Shown: one piece after another, positions 1 to 7,298 of the stretch
How the letters are laid out: each line of letters starts with the position of its first letter
Numbering within the stretch: the first letter of the stretch is position 1
Virus record (IMG/VR): IMGVR_UViG_3300002835_006962
Coordinates: 1 to 21,829 of that record
DNA from: a virus
Reading direction: 5' to 3' (one strand)
DNA length: 21,829 nucleotides
The notes under the pieces: model-generated
Seen by the model: the letters and a program-made list of their open reading frames with translations, nothing else
Database searches by the model: none
Told to the model about the DNA's origin: nothing
Made by a program: the position numbers and the translations under genes

Positions 1-9
1 CGGGCCTAA

Positions 10-16
10 TATTTAG
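10..16 (-). promoter_or_regulatory. late-type promoter motif CTAAATA at left edge
   Basis: Read on the minus strand, positions 20 to 8 give ACCCCTAAATATT, which contains CTAAATA (positions 16-10). The same 13-mer occurs on the plus strand just before uvsW at 18996-19008. It resembles the T4 late promoter TATAAATA read by the gp55 sigma factor. It lies just past the stop of the glycosyltransferase gene, so it would serve a gene beyond the window start. An imperfect palindrome (CCTAA, 3 nt, TTAGG) overlaps it. The downstream gene is not visible. Confidence 0.45.
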
Positions 17-28
17 GGGTGCTGAAGC

Positions 29-1330
29 TTATCGTTTTACTTTACGCTTTTTGAAATTTTTAACAGCTACGTTGTCGGCAGCATCCTGCCCATATACTGT
101 TTTAACATCATGCATTTTAGTTACAACGTTATTTAAATTAAGAGTTGTCGCTGGAGTTACAGGCATTTGGACTTTGGCTTGTGCGGCTGCTTGCTGCTGC
201 TGAACCTGAGCCATGTGTGCCTGAAGTTCCATAACCTTATTGTAGTATGATTGACGGTTCTTTTGCACTCGTTCAACTTGTTCAGGGGGCAATCGGCTTT
301 CATTGAGAAGCTTGTCTGCTGCTTGGAGTCCCAAATGAAACTTTCCGACACTATGTGCAGTAGATACAATTTCATCCAAAATTCCCCAATGATATGGGTC
401 ACCATCGACAAACAAAATATCTTGTTGAGGTTTTGGAATCGATAGGGCTTGGAACGCTACCACAAATGCTGCAGCAGGGCGTCCATTTTTGCGGTACACA
501 TTAGAGATGTGATACAGTGGCTCCGCACGAATGGGACGCATCTCCCATGCCTTTAGCAAGGCATCTACGGTTTGTTCGACTGGCTTATTCTGCAATTCCC
601 GACAAAGTCCTACACGCATCTGAGAGAAGAACATTTCCTCGTCCCACCCACCCATGTCTACACGCTTTTGATATTCTTGCTCAGCCAAGTCAAACTTATG
701 GGAATCAAATGCTGATTGTGCCAAGTAAAATTGTTTACGGTGAGAAGTAGGGTCCTTTTTAATTGCTTCTTGGAGTAGCAAATAATCTTTCCAATACTTT
801 TCCTGTTGGGTTGCACAGGAAATAGTTCGATATCCAGCTGTACGGACTTGGAATGCATAATTGCCATCCAAATGCTGAATGTTCATTGGAAGTTCTGCAA
901 TTGGGTATTCGTGAATAGGCTCCTCGTATCGCCAATTCTTTTTGTCAATATTAAAAATTTGAACGCGCTTCCATTCAAAATTTCCACGTTTAATCCGAGT
1001 AGTATACCCATCGATACTATCATCAAAATTGGTAGGCAGATCACCTTCAATATAATCGTCGGCATCAATCATGATTGCCCACTTTGTCTTGCCTTTGCAC
1101 AAAGCCAAAGCTTGGCTTCTATTGTTTCCGAAGTCTACCCAAGTATGATCATGAATTTCGCCGGGAATATTAACAGAGTCAAAGTAATCCTTGATAATCT
1201 GCTTTGTATTGTCCGACGACCCAGTATCACAAATAATGTAGTAATCAATAAATTTTGCAGTAGACTGCAAACATTCTTTGATAATGTGCGACTCATCCTT
1301 TACGATCATACACAGTGTTAATTTATGCAT
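29..1330 (-). CDS. family 2 glycosyltransferase with TPR-like C-terminal part
   Basis: This 433-residue protein has a GT-A family 2 N-terminus. It opens with LTLCMIVKDES, followed by the nucleotide-binding CDTGSSDNT (about residues 34-42) and a metal-binding D-A-D-D at 89-92. Family knowledge: such enzymes transfer a sugar from a nucleotide-sugar. The middle (about 180-330) looks like helical tetratricopeptide-type repeats, as in SunS-like or LPS glycosyltransferases. The tail holds a glutamine-rich run near residues 374-385, a low-complexity Ala/Pro stretch, and ends in a very basic KKRKVKR. The start has GGAG 7 nt upstream and begins 4 nt past the regA stop, so it belongs to the replication operon. 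In T4 regA is followed by DNA polymerase gene 43, so a glycosyltransferase here is an insertion. Substrate unknown. Confidence 0.82.
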   Translation of the reverse strand: MHKLTLCMIVKDESHIIKECLQSTAKFIDYYIICDTGSSDNTKQIIKDYFDSVNIPGEIHDHTWVDFGNNRSQALALCKGKTKWAIMIDADDYIEGDLPTNFDDSIDGYTTRIKRGNFEWKRVQIFNIDKKNWRYEEPIHEYPIAELPMNIQHLDGNYAFQVRTAGYRTISCATQQEKYWKDYLLLQEAIKKDPTSHRKQFYLAQSAFDSHKFDLAEQEYQKRVDMGGWDEEMFFSQMRVGLCRELQNKPVEQTVDALLKAWEMRPIRAEPLYHISNVYRKNGRPAAAFVVAFQALSIPKPQQDILFVDGDPYHWGILDEIVSTAHSVGKFHLGLQAADKLLNESRLPPEQVERVQKNRQSYYNKVMELQAHMAQVQQQQAAAQAKVQMPVTPATTLNLNNVVTKMHDVKTVYGQDAADNVAVKNFKKRKVKR

Positions 1331-1334
1331 ATAT

Positions 1335-1754
1335 TCACTCCGCGAAAAATTTTCTCAATGTTCCTGTATTAAATTTTGGAATTAAATCCCAATCATCTCT
1401 TTCGTCGTATCTTAAAATTTTTACTCCGTTAATGCCCATTCGATTTTCAATCATGTTTGAATCTTGGACTTTAATCAGACCCCACTCTTCTAGCAAGTTT
1501 ATTATGGCATTTCGACGTTGAATGTCTTCGTCGCTAACCTCGGACTTTAGATTGTCCAATTTAAATAATTCTTTGAAATGGGCTATCACGTATTGTTCAT
1601 TTTTATGAACAATGTGACATGATTGGTACAATACTTTTTTGTTTTTTGGGCTAACGCCAATGCGCTCTAAGGTTTCTTTGATTACCAAATAATTTTCTTT
1701 TTTGGTAAGTTTCACAGGAACCCCTACACCCTTAAAAATATCTGAAGTAGACAT
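1335..1754 (-). CDS. regA: RegA translational repressor
   Basis: This is recognisably T4 RegA (122 aa in T4, 139 here). The block from VKETLERIG through KVLYQSCHI and HFKELF to RRNAIINLLEEWGLI and the C-terminal WDLIPKFNTG aligns with T4 RegA along its length. In T4, RegA binds the initiation regions of many early mRNAs, including its own and those of clamp and clamp-loader genes, and blocks ribosome binding. The extra residues are a short N-terminal extension (about 13 aa) and a few at the C-terminus. The start is well set: TAGGAG lies just upstream of the ATG. That Shine-Dalgarno lies in a predicted hairpin with a late promoter beside it (separate entries). The gene follows gp62 with a 21-nt gap, the longest in this operon apart from the gp46-gp45 interval. 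Confidence 0.95.
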   Translation of the reverse strand: MSTSDIFKGVGVPVKLTKKENYLVIKETLERIGVSPKNKKVLYQSCHIVHKNEQYVIAHFKELFKLDNLKSEVSDEDIQRRNAIINLLEEWGLIKVQDSNMIENRMGINGVKILRYDERDDWDLIPKFNTGTLRKFFAE

Positions 1755-1780
1755 AATAACTCCTAACGAACAGAGTTATT
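1755..1780 (-). promoter_or_regulatory. hairpin sequestering the regA ribosome-binding site
   Basis: In the minus-strand RNA, AAUAACUC (1780-1773) can pair perfectly with GAGUUAUU (1762-1755) around a 10-nt loop. The 3' arm ends directly before the regA AUG at 1754 and includes the GAG of the UAGGAG Shine-Dalgarno. The gp62 stop codon (1778-1776) lies in the 5' arm. The structure is seen in the sequence; its regulatory role is inferred. It could hold regA translation low on read-through transcripts, or be a RegA autoregulation site. Only 2 of the 8 pairs are G-C, so stability is moderate. Confidence 0.6.
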
Positions 1781-2156
1781 TATGTCCCCCAGTAAATTGA
1801 GTTTTGCGAATTGTCTCAAGTTTTTCTGGAGACAAAAGTGGCAGCAATTCTAGTGCTTTTTTTTCAGAAAGAGAGTATGCCTGCTTTACCAGATCCACAT
1901 CCGCATCTTGTATCTTTTTTTGCCAAGGGGCAAATCGTTTCTTGGCTCTTATGGCATTTAAGAGATAGTCATATTGCATCTTTTTGTCAGCAAAGCCCAA
2001 ACAATTGACCTCATTGACAGCCATGATTGTGTCTGGAAAGTAGGACAAGCATTTGTTAACGATAAAAGGTAGATATAACTTTTCTGCCTTTGGATCGCTA
2101 TCAATTAGGTTTTGCTTGGTTGTATTGATACTGGACAAAAAGTCTTTAAGTTCCAT
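1776..2156 (-). CDS. 62: gp62, clamp loader small subunit
   Basis: This 126-residue protein matches T4 gp62 (187 aa) in its central part: the segment with CLSYFPDTIMAVNEVNCLG and YDYLLNAIRAKKRFAPWQK parallels the T4 stretch with LSQFPECMPAVYAMNLIG and NYLMAAVPRGKRYGKWAK. gp62 is the non-ATPase subunit of the clamp loader. With four gp44 subunits it opens the gp45 ring and loads it on primer-template DNA. The N-terminus is shorter than in T4, as in other short marine versions. The start overlaps the gp44 stop by one base (TAATG), an arrangement suited to translational coupling that would keep subunit ratios fixed. Identification rests on this alignment plus the conserved 45-44-62-regA order. 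Confidence 0.88.
   Translation of the reverse strand: MELKDFLSSINTTKQNLIDSDPKAEKLYLPFIVNKCLSYFPDTIMAVNEVNCLGFADKKMQYDYLLNAIRAKKRFAPWQKKIQDADVDLVKQAYSLSEKKALELLPLLSPEKLETIRKTQFTGGHK
1777..1784 (-). promoter_or_regulatory. late-type promoter CATAAATA upstream of regA
   Basis: The minus strand reads CATAAATA from 1784 to 1777, one base from the T4 late consensus TATAAATA and identical to the octamer before the 20545 gene. With T4 late spacing, transcription would start near 1771. That gives a leader of about 17 nt containing the regA Shine-Dalgarno but not the 5' arm of the hairpin. Based on motif match only. Confidence 0.5.
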
Positions 2157-3109
2157 TATTCAAACTCACATTCCATCATGAGTTGACATACCATTGCTGT
2201 CAAGTTGATCTCTTGATCTGCAACAAATGCTGCCTTATATTGGTAGTCAGCAACAATCAATACCATTGTAGGAATGGACTGCTTCTTAAGCGCTCCGTAG
2301 AGTGAGTCGTACAACTTTCTAAAAAAGTCTGGAGATCCAACTTCTGCACTTAGCGCGATCCACTTACGGCAAGAGGCAAAGTCTTTGTTCTTCATGAAGC
2401 CTAAAAGCTCCTTGACATCAGCATCACCCTTATTTGCAAGAATACCTACATCGATTTCGCCATGTGATGAATATCTTTGCAGTTCGTTGATAATTCTGCG
2501 AAAATCAGGAAAATGCTTTACAATCAAATTTGCCAAGACAGCAGGATTGTAAGTAATCTTTTCGCTATCAAGAATAGCCCCACATCGTGTCATCATTTTT
2601 TTGGCAATGATTTCACGCTCATCGGGAGGAAACGTAAAATCAATTACCGTGCAGCGGCTGTGGAGTGCTTCTATGATCCTGCTTTTGTAGTTGCAGGTCA
2701 TGATAAAGTTGCAATTTGGTGCGAACTCTTCGATGGCTCCACGCAGGGCTGGTTGCATTGATTGCGGATTAGCGTAATCAAACTCGTCAAGAATGATAGC
2801 CTTTTTGCCTCCGGTCAATGACTTGGTAGAAGCATAAGATCGAATAGTGGTACGTAGAGTGTCAATGCCACGCTCTTCAGAGCAGTTAATGATGATGTAG
2901 TCTATCCCAAGTTCCGCACATAGGGCTCGGGCAACAGTGGTCTTTCCTGTCCCGGGCTTTCCAGAAAACATCAAGTTTGGCATTTTACCGGTCTTTACAA
3001 TACCCGTAAATGTCTTCTTGAGTTCAACAGGCAAAAGACAATCGTTGATGGTCTTAGGGCGATACTTTTCCACCCAAACCAAATCAGTCAGTGTAGTGTT
3101 GTTGGTCAT
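2156..3109 (-). CDS. 44: gp44, clamp loader AAA+ ATPase subunit
   Basis: A 317-residue AAA+ ATPase, the same size as T4 gp44 (319 aa). It begins with the clamp-loader signature VWVEKYRP (about residues 11-18). Walker A is GKPGTGKT at 50-57, Walker B is LDEFD at 107-111, and the arginine-finger SRC motif is at 151-153 (ALHSRC). Four gp44 subunits plus one gp62 form the loader that uses ATP to place the gp45 clamp on DNA. The C-terminal helical collar region follows with no gaps. The gene sits 1 nt downstream of the gp45 stop and overlaps gp62 by 1 nt. No clear Shine-Dalgarno precedes the ATG, so expression may depend on coupling to gp45. Confidence 0.96.
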   Translation of the reverse strand: MTNNTTLTDLVWVEKYRPKTINDCLLPVELKKTFTGIVKTGKMPNLMFSGKPGTGKTTVARALCAELGIDYIIINCSEERGIDTLRTTIRSYASTKSLTGGKKAIILDEFDYANPQSMQPALRGAIEEFAPNCNFIMTCNYKSRIIEALHSRCTVIDFTFPPDEREIIAKKMMTRCGAILDSEKITYNPAVLANLIVKHFPDFRRIINELQRYSSHGEIDVGILANKGDADVKELLGFMKNKDFASCRKWIALSAEVGSPDFFRKLYDSLYGALKKQSIPTMVLIVADYQYKAAFVADQEINLTAMVCQLMMECEFE

Positions 3110-3110
3110 G

Positions 3111-3776
3111 TCAGTTCTTAGTGACGGCGATGTAGTAATTGACGCTCATGCTGTTATGTGAAAACTTACTGACGACAGTATCCGTCAAAGATACAGTGTA
3201 GTCTCCCGGCAGAAGCTTAAGTTCATCCATCTGAAGAGTGTAGGAAAAATCTTCATCCGTCTTACCTACTTCAACGCGGTAAGAGTTTGAGGTAGGATCG
3301 CTCTTCTTGGAAACACTCATGGAAATGATGCCATCCTCGCCAGTGATGTCCAGATCGCCAACCTGAAGTACGGAAGCAGCCTTGATAAGTTCAGCAAAAG
3401 TAGACTGAGTGACTACAAACTGCTGGGCTACTGCAGGCATAGTAATGTTCCTAGAAGGAACCGTCAGCAAAGATGGAGCCGAATAGTAATACTTGACTGA
3501 AGAGTTGTTTGAGTGAATCCGGACATAGTTGTCCTCAAACTCAAACTCTGGATCAGTAAAGAGGCTGACCACTCCCAAGAACTGGCTAAGATCCCAGATA
3601 GCAACTTCAACTGGAAAGTCCTCTTCAACCTGTGCCTCAGCAAGAAGGCACTTGCTCGGGGCAATGGTCTTAAACCCAGAACCTGGCTTGATCAGCAGAT
3701 TGGAATTGATTGCGGCAAAGTTTTTAAGAATACTGAGGGTATTCTTAGAGAGTTTGATTTTGGTCTTAGTTATCAT
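3111..3776 (-). CDS. 45: gp45, sliding clamp (DNA polymerase processivity factor)
   Basis: A 221-residue protein of the T4 gp45 sliding-clamp family (228 aa in T4). It has the typical N-terminus KLSKNTLSILKNFAAINSNL and alternating beta strands through the body (YVRIHSNNSSVKYYYSAP, LDITGEDGIISMSVSK). The trimeric clamp tethers the polymerase. In T4, when loaded on DNA, it also contacts gp55 and gp33 to activate late promoters; gp55 is present in this window. Spacing to gp44 is 1 nt. A TTGATT-18-TATAAT promoter lies inside the preceding small ORF with its -10 only 7 nt before the ATG, and no Shine-Dalgarno is visible, so an almost leaderless mRNA is possible. The ATG overlaps the end of the upstream small ORF. 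Confidence 0.94.
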   Translation of the reverse strand: MITKTKIKLSKNTLSILKNFAAINSNLLIKPGSGFKTIAPSKCLLAEAQVEEDFPVEVAIWDLSQFLGVVSLFTDPEFEFEDNYVRIHSNNSSVKYYYSAPSLLTVPSRNITMPAVAQQFVVTQSTFAELIKAASVLQVGDLDITGEDGIISMSVSKKSDPTSNSYRVEVGKTDEDFSYTLQMDELKLLPGDYTVSLTDTVVSKFSHNSMSVNYYIAVTKN

Positions 3777-3945
3777 TAGGCGTATTATACCGCGGAGTGT
3801 TATCGGAAATCAAGTCATTTATGATTTGTTTTCCTTGGTGTCTGTCGCTCCGGCGTTCCCGTTTATTACGACGCTTGCCATTGGCTGGTCGAAAGTTATT
3901 CTTCTTTGAACGGTTACTAAACTTTTGAAAATTCTCTTCATTCAT
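3766..3945 (-). CDS. small very basic protein between gp46 and gp45
   Basis: This ORF encodes 59 residues, starting MNEENFQKFSNRSKKNN and ending PRYNTPNDN. It starts 3 nt after the gp46 stop and its stop (3768-3766) overlaps the gp45 start, so it fills an interval that would otherwise be an odd gap in a tightly packed operon. The middle is strongly basic (ANGKRRNKRERRSDRHQGK) and rich in Asn and Arg; there is no membrane segment or cysteine. In T4 the same interval holds 45.1, 45.2 and rpbA (an RNA-polymerase-binding protein), but I see no sequence match to RpbA, which is about twice as long. A nucleic-acid or RNA-polymerase binding role is only a guess from charge and position. No good Shine-Dalgarno; translation may be coupled to gp46. 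Confidence 0.6.
   Translation of the reverse strand: MNEENFQKFSNRSKKNNFRPANGKRRNKRERRSDRHQGKQIINDLISDNTPRYNTPNDN
3784..3813 (-). promoter_or_regulatory. sigma70-type promoter for gp45
   Basis: On the minus strand, TTGATT (3813-3808) and TATAAT (3789-3784) are separated by 18 nt. The -10 is preceded by GG, as in the gp55 promoter. The expected start of transcription is at about 3777, next to the gp45 ATG at 3776. The promoter lies within the 3' part of the small basic ORF and would give extra clamp transcripts independent of gp46/47. Motif-based. Confidence 0.55.
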
Positions 3946-3948
3946 GGC

Positions 3949-5670
3949 TTAAACAATTTTAATACGTGAAAAATTATTTTTCTTTTCTACATGCACTGCT
4001 TGGTCAAATTTATCAATCAACTGATCACTTTTGTGCGAAATGATAAACACCGAGCATTTATTCTTCATTTTTGCTAAAAGCTTTAGAAAAGTTTCAGTTC
4101 CCATTGCATCTAATGATGAGTCTAAAATTTCATCAAAAACTAGGAGATTGCAATTTAAACTGTTTTTCATCTTAGCTACCTCTCGCCATGTCATTAGAAT
4201 GGCAAGATCTATTCTCTGTTTCTCTCCTTCAGAGAATGAAGCATATGAAAACTCATCACGATACCGTGATTTGATTGTTTCTTTAAACTCTTCATTAAGA
4301 TGAAAATCAACATACAGATTCAACTTGTCCAAATATTTATTCACTAAAGTGTTGATGATCGGAACATAATGCTTGATAATCTTACTTTTCAGGCCGCTAT
4401 CGCGCAGCATATCATACACAACATCATAATGAATCTGCTCTTTGACTGCCTTTTCATAAGATTCCGTTTTTGCAATAATGTCCTTCTCTGTTGCTTTAAT
4501 TTTATCATAAATTTCATTGTTGTCAATGTGCTTTGACTTCAGAGAGTCGATCTCTTCTTCAATCTCGGAGATCCGGGACTGCAAGATCTGTGTCTCTTTT
4601 TTCGTAACACTTTGATCGACCGTCAACTGCTTAAGGTCGTTCTCCAAAACTTCTTTTTGATCCTCCAATTCTGAAAGTGATTGAAGTTTTGTAGAAATTT
4701 CTTCCAATGCCGTGACATACTCGTCACGCTTGCTATACTTAGACTTTAAAAGTTTTGTCTTTGCTTCGCAAGATAAATCTTGTTCGCAACAAGTGCATGT
4801 AGTCTGTTCCTCGGCTTTTTTTATATCTTCAAGAAGAGCCTCGTACTGCAACTGCATTTTACTTTGAATAGTTACAATTTCTTTCAGTTTACTAATCTTG
4901 CCTTGGCATGTGCGAAGACTGTCTGTGCCTATTTTGACACGACCAGAAAGATCAGCGGCTGTTTTGTTCAGTGTCGTTTGTTTGGTTGTCAGTTCAATCT
5001 TTTTAATTTCATTTTTGTCCAAGAGGTCAACATAATTTTGCTTGATCTCTTTTAAAATTTCGTTTTGAGACTTTAATTTTTCTCTTGAAATTGTAAGTTG
5101 ACTTTGACTGCTTTGCAGTTCTGTTTTTAGTTCAGAGAGTCTGCATTTGACTACCGTTCCCATGGCAGCAATTATGTCCAAATCCAGAAGACCTTCAATG
5201 ATCTTTCGGCGCTCAGCCGGGGTTAACTGCATGAATGGAACGAACGAGCTTTTTCCAAGAATAACTACCTGTTTAAATGCAGAGTAGCTAAATCCCAAAA
5301 TTGTTTGCTCCAACATTTCTTGGTAGTCTTTAGACTTGGCATTTTGATCAATCAATTTGCCATCTTTAAAGATTTCAAAAAGCTTTGGAGATAGTCCTCT
5401 TCGTACCAAGTACTCAGTTTTGCCTTTTGTAAATTCTATCTCAACGATTGTATTTTTATCATTGACTGTATTTACAAGTTGAGGGATGTTAATTGGTCGG
5501 AATGGTTTTCCAAACAAAGCAAAGGTCAAAGAGTCCAAAAAGGCAAACGATTTGCCATGCCCGTTGATCCCGGTGACCAGTGTTAACTTTTTTGTGTCTA
5601 GATCAATTTCGGAAAAGTTATTGCCGAAAGAACCAAAATTTTTAAAACGAATCTTTTTAAATTCAATCAT
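3949..5670 (-). CDS. 46: gp46, Rad50-like recombination nuclease subunit
   Basis: A 573-residue SMC/Rad50-type ATPase (T4 gp46 is 560 aa). It has Walker A GINGHGKS at 34-41, two long coiled-coil arms (about 170-290 and 300-420) and a zinc-hook CTCC near residue 291 joining them. The ABC signature SEGEK lies near 480 and Walker B LLVFDE ends at 513-514, followed by the D-loop and an HKS switch. With gp47 it forms the T4 exonuclease complex that resects DNA ends for recombination-dependent replication and helps degrade host DNA. It overlaps the gp47 stop by 8 nt. The start has GGTGA about 6 nt upstream. All catalytic motifs are intact. Confidence 0.96.
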   Translation of the reverse strand: MIEFKKIRFKNFGSFGNNFSEIDLDTKKLTLVTGINGHGKSFAFLDSLTFALFGKPFRPINIPQLVNTVNDKNTIVEIEFTKGKTEYLVRRGLSPKLFEIFKDGKLIDQNAKSKDYQEMLEQTILGFSYSAFKQVVILGKSSFVPFMQLTPAERRKIIEGLLDLDIIAAMGTVVKCRLSELKTELQSSQSQLTISREKLKSQNEILKEIKQNYVDLLDKNEIKKIELTTKQTTLNKTAADLSGRVKIGTDSLRTCQGKISKLKEIVTIQSKMQLQYEALLEDIKKAEEQTTCTCCEQDLSCEAKTKLLKSKYSKRDEYVTALEEISTKLQSLSELEDQKEVLENDLKQLTVDQSVTKKETQILQSRISEIEEEIDSLKSKHIDNNEIYDKIKATEKDIIAKTESYEKAVKEQIHYDVVYDMLRDSGLKSKIIKHYVPIINTLVNKYLDKLNLYVDFHLNEEFKETIKSRYRDEFSYASFSEGEKQRIDLAILMTWREVAKMKNSLNCNLLVFDEILDSSLDAMGTETFLKLLAKMKNKCSVFIISHKSDQLIDKFDQAVHVEKKNNFSRIKIV

Positions 5671-6721
5671 CTATGTCACCAGCAAGAGCGTTCTGATATG
5701 TAGTGGTAATAATATCGTGAAGATAGTTTTTGTCAACCTTTTCTTCTATGAGGTTCACTTCCTCGTACAAAAGCTGCAAGGTATCCTTTTCGATGTCCAC
5801 CGCCACCACTTCCTTGTCCGACACAGTTTCTTCTGTGATTGCCAGTTCAGTGACACCCACTTCGTAAAACTTATCAATAAATTTTTCAAACTGTGCTGGC
5901 TTTGTTTTTTTCTTTACAAACACCTTTACAAAACAATTTTTATAAAGATCATAATCCAGCGTTGGCTTTTCATCTTCATTGTAGTCTACAGTGTAGAAAA
6001 GCTTGAGTGGATTTTCTATGAATTCCAACTCTCTGGTATCAAAGTCAAAGACATGAAATCCTTTTTTCTCCCAGACGTCGGAGTAAGAAGTCTGATACTG
6101 TGTACCTAGATAGTGGATGTTATCTCGTTTAGAAGCAACGTGGTAATGTCCGGTAAGGACATATTCAAACTTTTCAAAGTGCTTTGGATCGTATCCAACG
6201 TCAATGAATACTCCACGAATGCTCTGGAAGCCAGCAAGTTCAAGATGTCCCATTAGCATGGAGCATGGAACATCACGAATAAACTCGGCTGATTCTTGTT
6301 CATTCTCATCGTTAATCCAAGGCAACAAAGCAGTGCAGTACTCCTTGTTGGGACCAAAGTGAACGAGAGTTGGATTGGAGTAAATGTGCCAGTTTGGATA
6401 CTTCGCCAGCAACTCTGATAAAGAATTCAGTGAGTTGTTGTTTCTAAAAAATGTATCGTGGTTACCACATATGATATGGTTTTCTGTTCCAAGTTGCTCA
6501 AACACATCAAGTACTCTTTCCCGGACTTGGTTTAGAGTTCGGAAATTTATATACTTACGGCGATCAAATAAATCACCTAGATGGAACACATATTGAATTT
6601 TATTTTCTTCAATATAAGGAAACAGTTGTTCCTCAAAGAAGCGAATGAAATACTCATTTACCGTAGTCGAATCGCCTTTGAATCCAAAGTGCGTATCGTT
6701 TAGAATAACTGCTTTACACAT
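5663..6721 (-). CDS. 47: gp47, Mre11-like recombination nuclease subunit
   Basis: A 352-residue calcineurin-like phosphoesterase matching T4 gp47 (339 aa). The metal-binding motifs are present in order: D9-T-H11 near the N-terminus, GDLFDRR with D50, GNHD at 86-89, GHLE near 158 and GHYH near 190. Together with gp46 it makes the Mre11/Rad50-type nuclease that processes ends for UvsX-dependent strand invasion. The first residues, MCKAVILNDTHFGF, are the usual start of the family. It overlaps gp55 by 8 nt and gp46 by 8 nt. The C-terminal 100 residues are acidic and would be the gp46-binding region by analogy with Mre11. Confidence 0.95.
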   Translation of the reverse strand: MCKAVILNDTHFGFKGDSTTVNEYFIRFFEEQLFPYIEENKIQYVFHLGDLFDRRKYINFRTLNQVRERVLDVFEQLGTENHIICGNHDTFFRNNNSLNSLSELLAKYPNWHIYSNPTLVHFGPNKEYCTALLPWINDENEQESAEFIRDVPCSMLMGHLELAGFQSIRGVFIDVGYDPKHFEKFEYVLTGHYHVASKRDNIHYLGTQYQTSYSDVWEKKGFHVFDFDTRELEFIENPLKLFYTVDYNEDEKPTLDYDLYKNCFVKVFVKKKTKPAQFEKFIDKFYEVGVTELAITEETVSDKEVVAVDIEKDTLQLLYEEVNLIEEKVDKNYLHDIITTTYQNALAGDIDD

Positions 6722-7292
6722 TTAACGAACCTGTATCCTTGGCCTTCTTCTTTCTTCCTTTTTTCTTGCCTTCAAGAAGTTTGTCCATCTTTTCTACTTC
6801 GGTTTCACCGATACCAAATGCATCCTTGAAGCCATTTTCCACACCAGAAAACTTTTCATTGAACCACTTATGAAACTCTGGATCGTTTTTGCTTTCAGCG
6901 AGCTTAAACTGAATGTACTTTTCTTTCTTTTCCTTGTTGATGATTCTTACAAAGGAAAACCAGCAAATCTGGGTTAGATATCCGAATGGCGACTTTGAAA
7001 CATCTGGATCAAAATTGTCAATATAGGTGATGCAGTTTAAAACCGCGTCGGAGACCATCTCCTCGCGGTAACTGTAATTGGCAAAGTTGGGTCTATAAGA
7101 GAGTCGGCTGGCTATCTTTAAAATAGATTCACCTATGTAATCTGGTAGCTTTGGTTTTTTTCTACCAGAGTTCTCAGCATCTTCTCTCTTCTTCTTGTAA
7201 TCTACTAACTCTTGATATAATCGGGCGTTATCAACGTAATCGCCGTCTTTATCCTTTTTCTTCTTTGGTTTCTTTGGTTTTTCCTTTGCCAT
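6714..7292 (-). CDS. 55: gp55, late-transcription sigma factor
   Basis: A 192-residue sigma70-family protein that aligns with T4 gp55 (185 aa). Conserved parts include YVDNARLYQELVDYKK near the start, then a region-2-like block with YSYREEMVSDAVLNCITYIDNFD and GYLTQICWFSFVRIINKEKKEKY. gp55 replaces host sigma on RNA polymerase to read late promoters and needs the loaded gp45 clamp. The N-terminal 25 residues are nearly all Lys, Asp and Pro. The C-terminus has another lysine-rich run (LLEGKKKGRKKKAKD), followed by a short tail (LNV at the end). That last part may correspond to the clamp-binding tail of T4 gp55, but the match is weak. It heads the replication operon behind its own sigma70-type promoter. 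No Shine-Dalgarno is visible. Confidence 0.92.
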   Translation of the reverse strand: MAKEKPKKPKKKKDKDGDYVDNARLYQELVDYKKKREDAENSGRKKPKLPDYIGESILKIASRLSYRPNFANYSYREEMVSDAVLNCITYIDNFDPDVSKSPFGYLTQICWFSFVRIINKEKKEKYIQFKLAESKNDPEFHKWFNEKFSGVENGFKDAFGIGETEVEKMDKLLEGKKKGRKKKAKDTGSLNV

Positions 7293-7298
7293 GTGCTA

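Noticed and set aside
180-215. CTG/CAG-like trinucleotide run as a repeat element
   Set aside because: It is short and in frame, coding the Gln/Ala-rich tail of the glycosyltransferase; no array beyond a few units.
806-1321. 171-codon open frame on the plus strand opposite the first glycosyltransferase
   Set aside because: It lies fully antisense to a gene with clear family motifs, has no recognisable domain, and runs against the operon direction; it is a shadow frame.
3529-3909. Plus-strand open frame across the gp45 start and the small basic ORF
   Set aside because: It opposes the operon and has no domain; the minus-strand 59-codon ORF fits the gene spacing better.
5486-6109. 207-codon open frame on the plus strand over the gp46/gp47 junction
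   Set aside because: Antisense to two certain genes, composition like a reversed Lys/Glu-rich frame (Phe, Leu, Cys runs), no ribosome-binding site.
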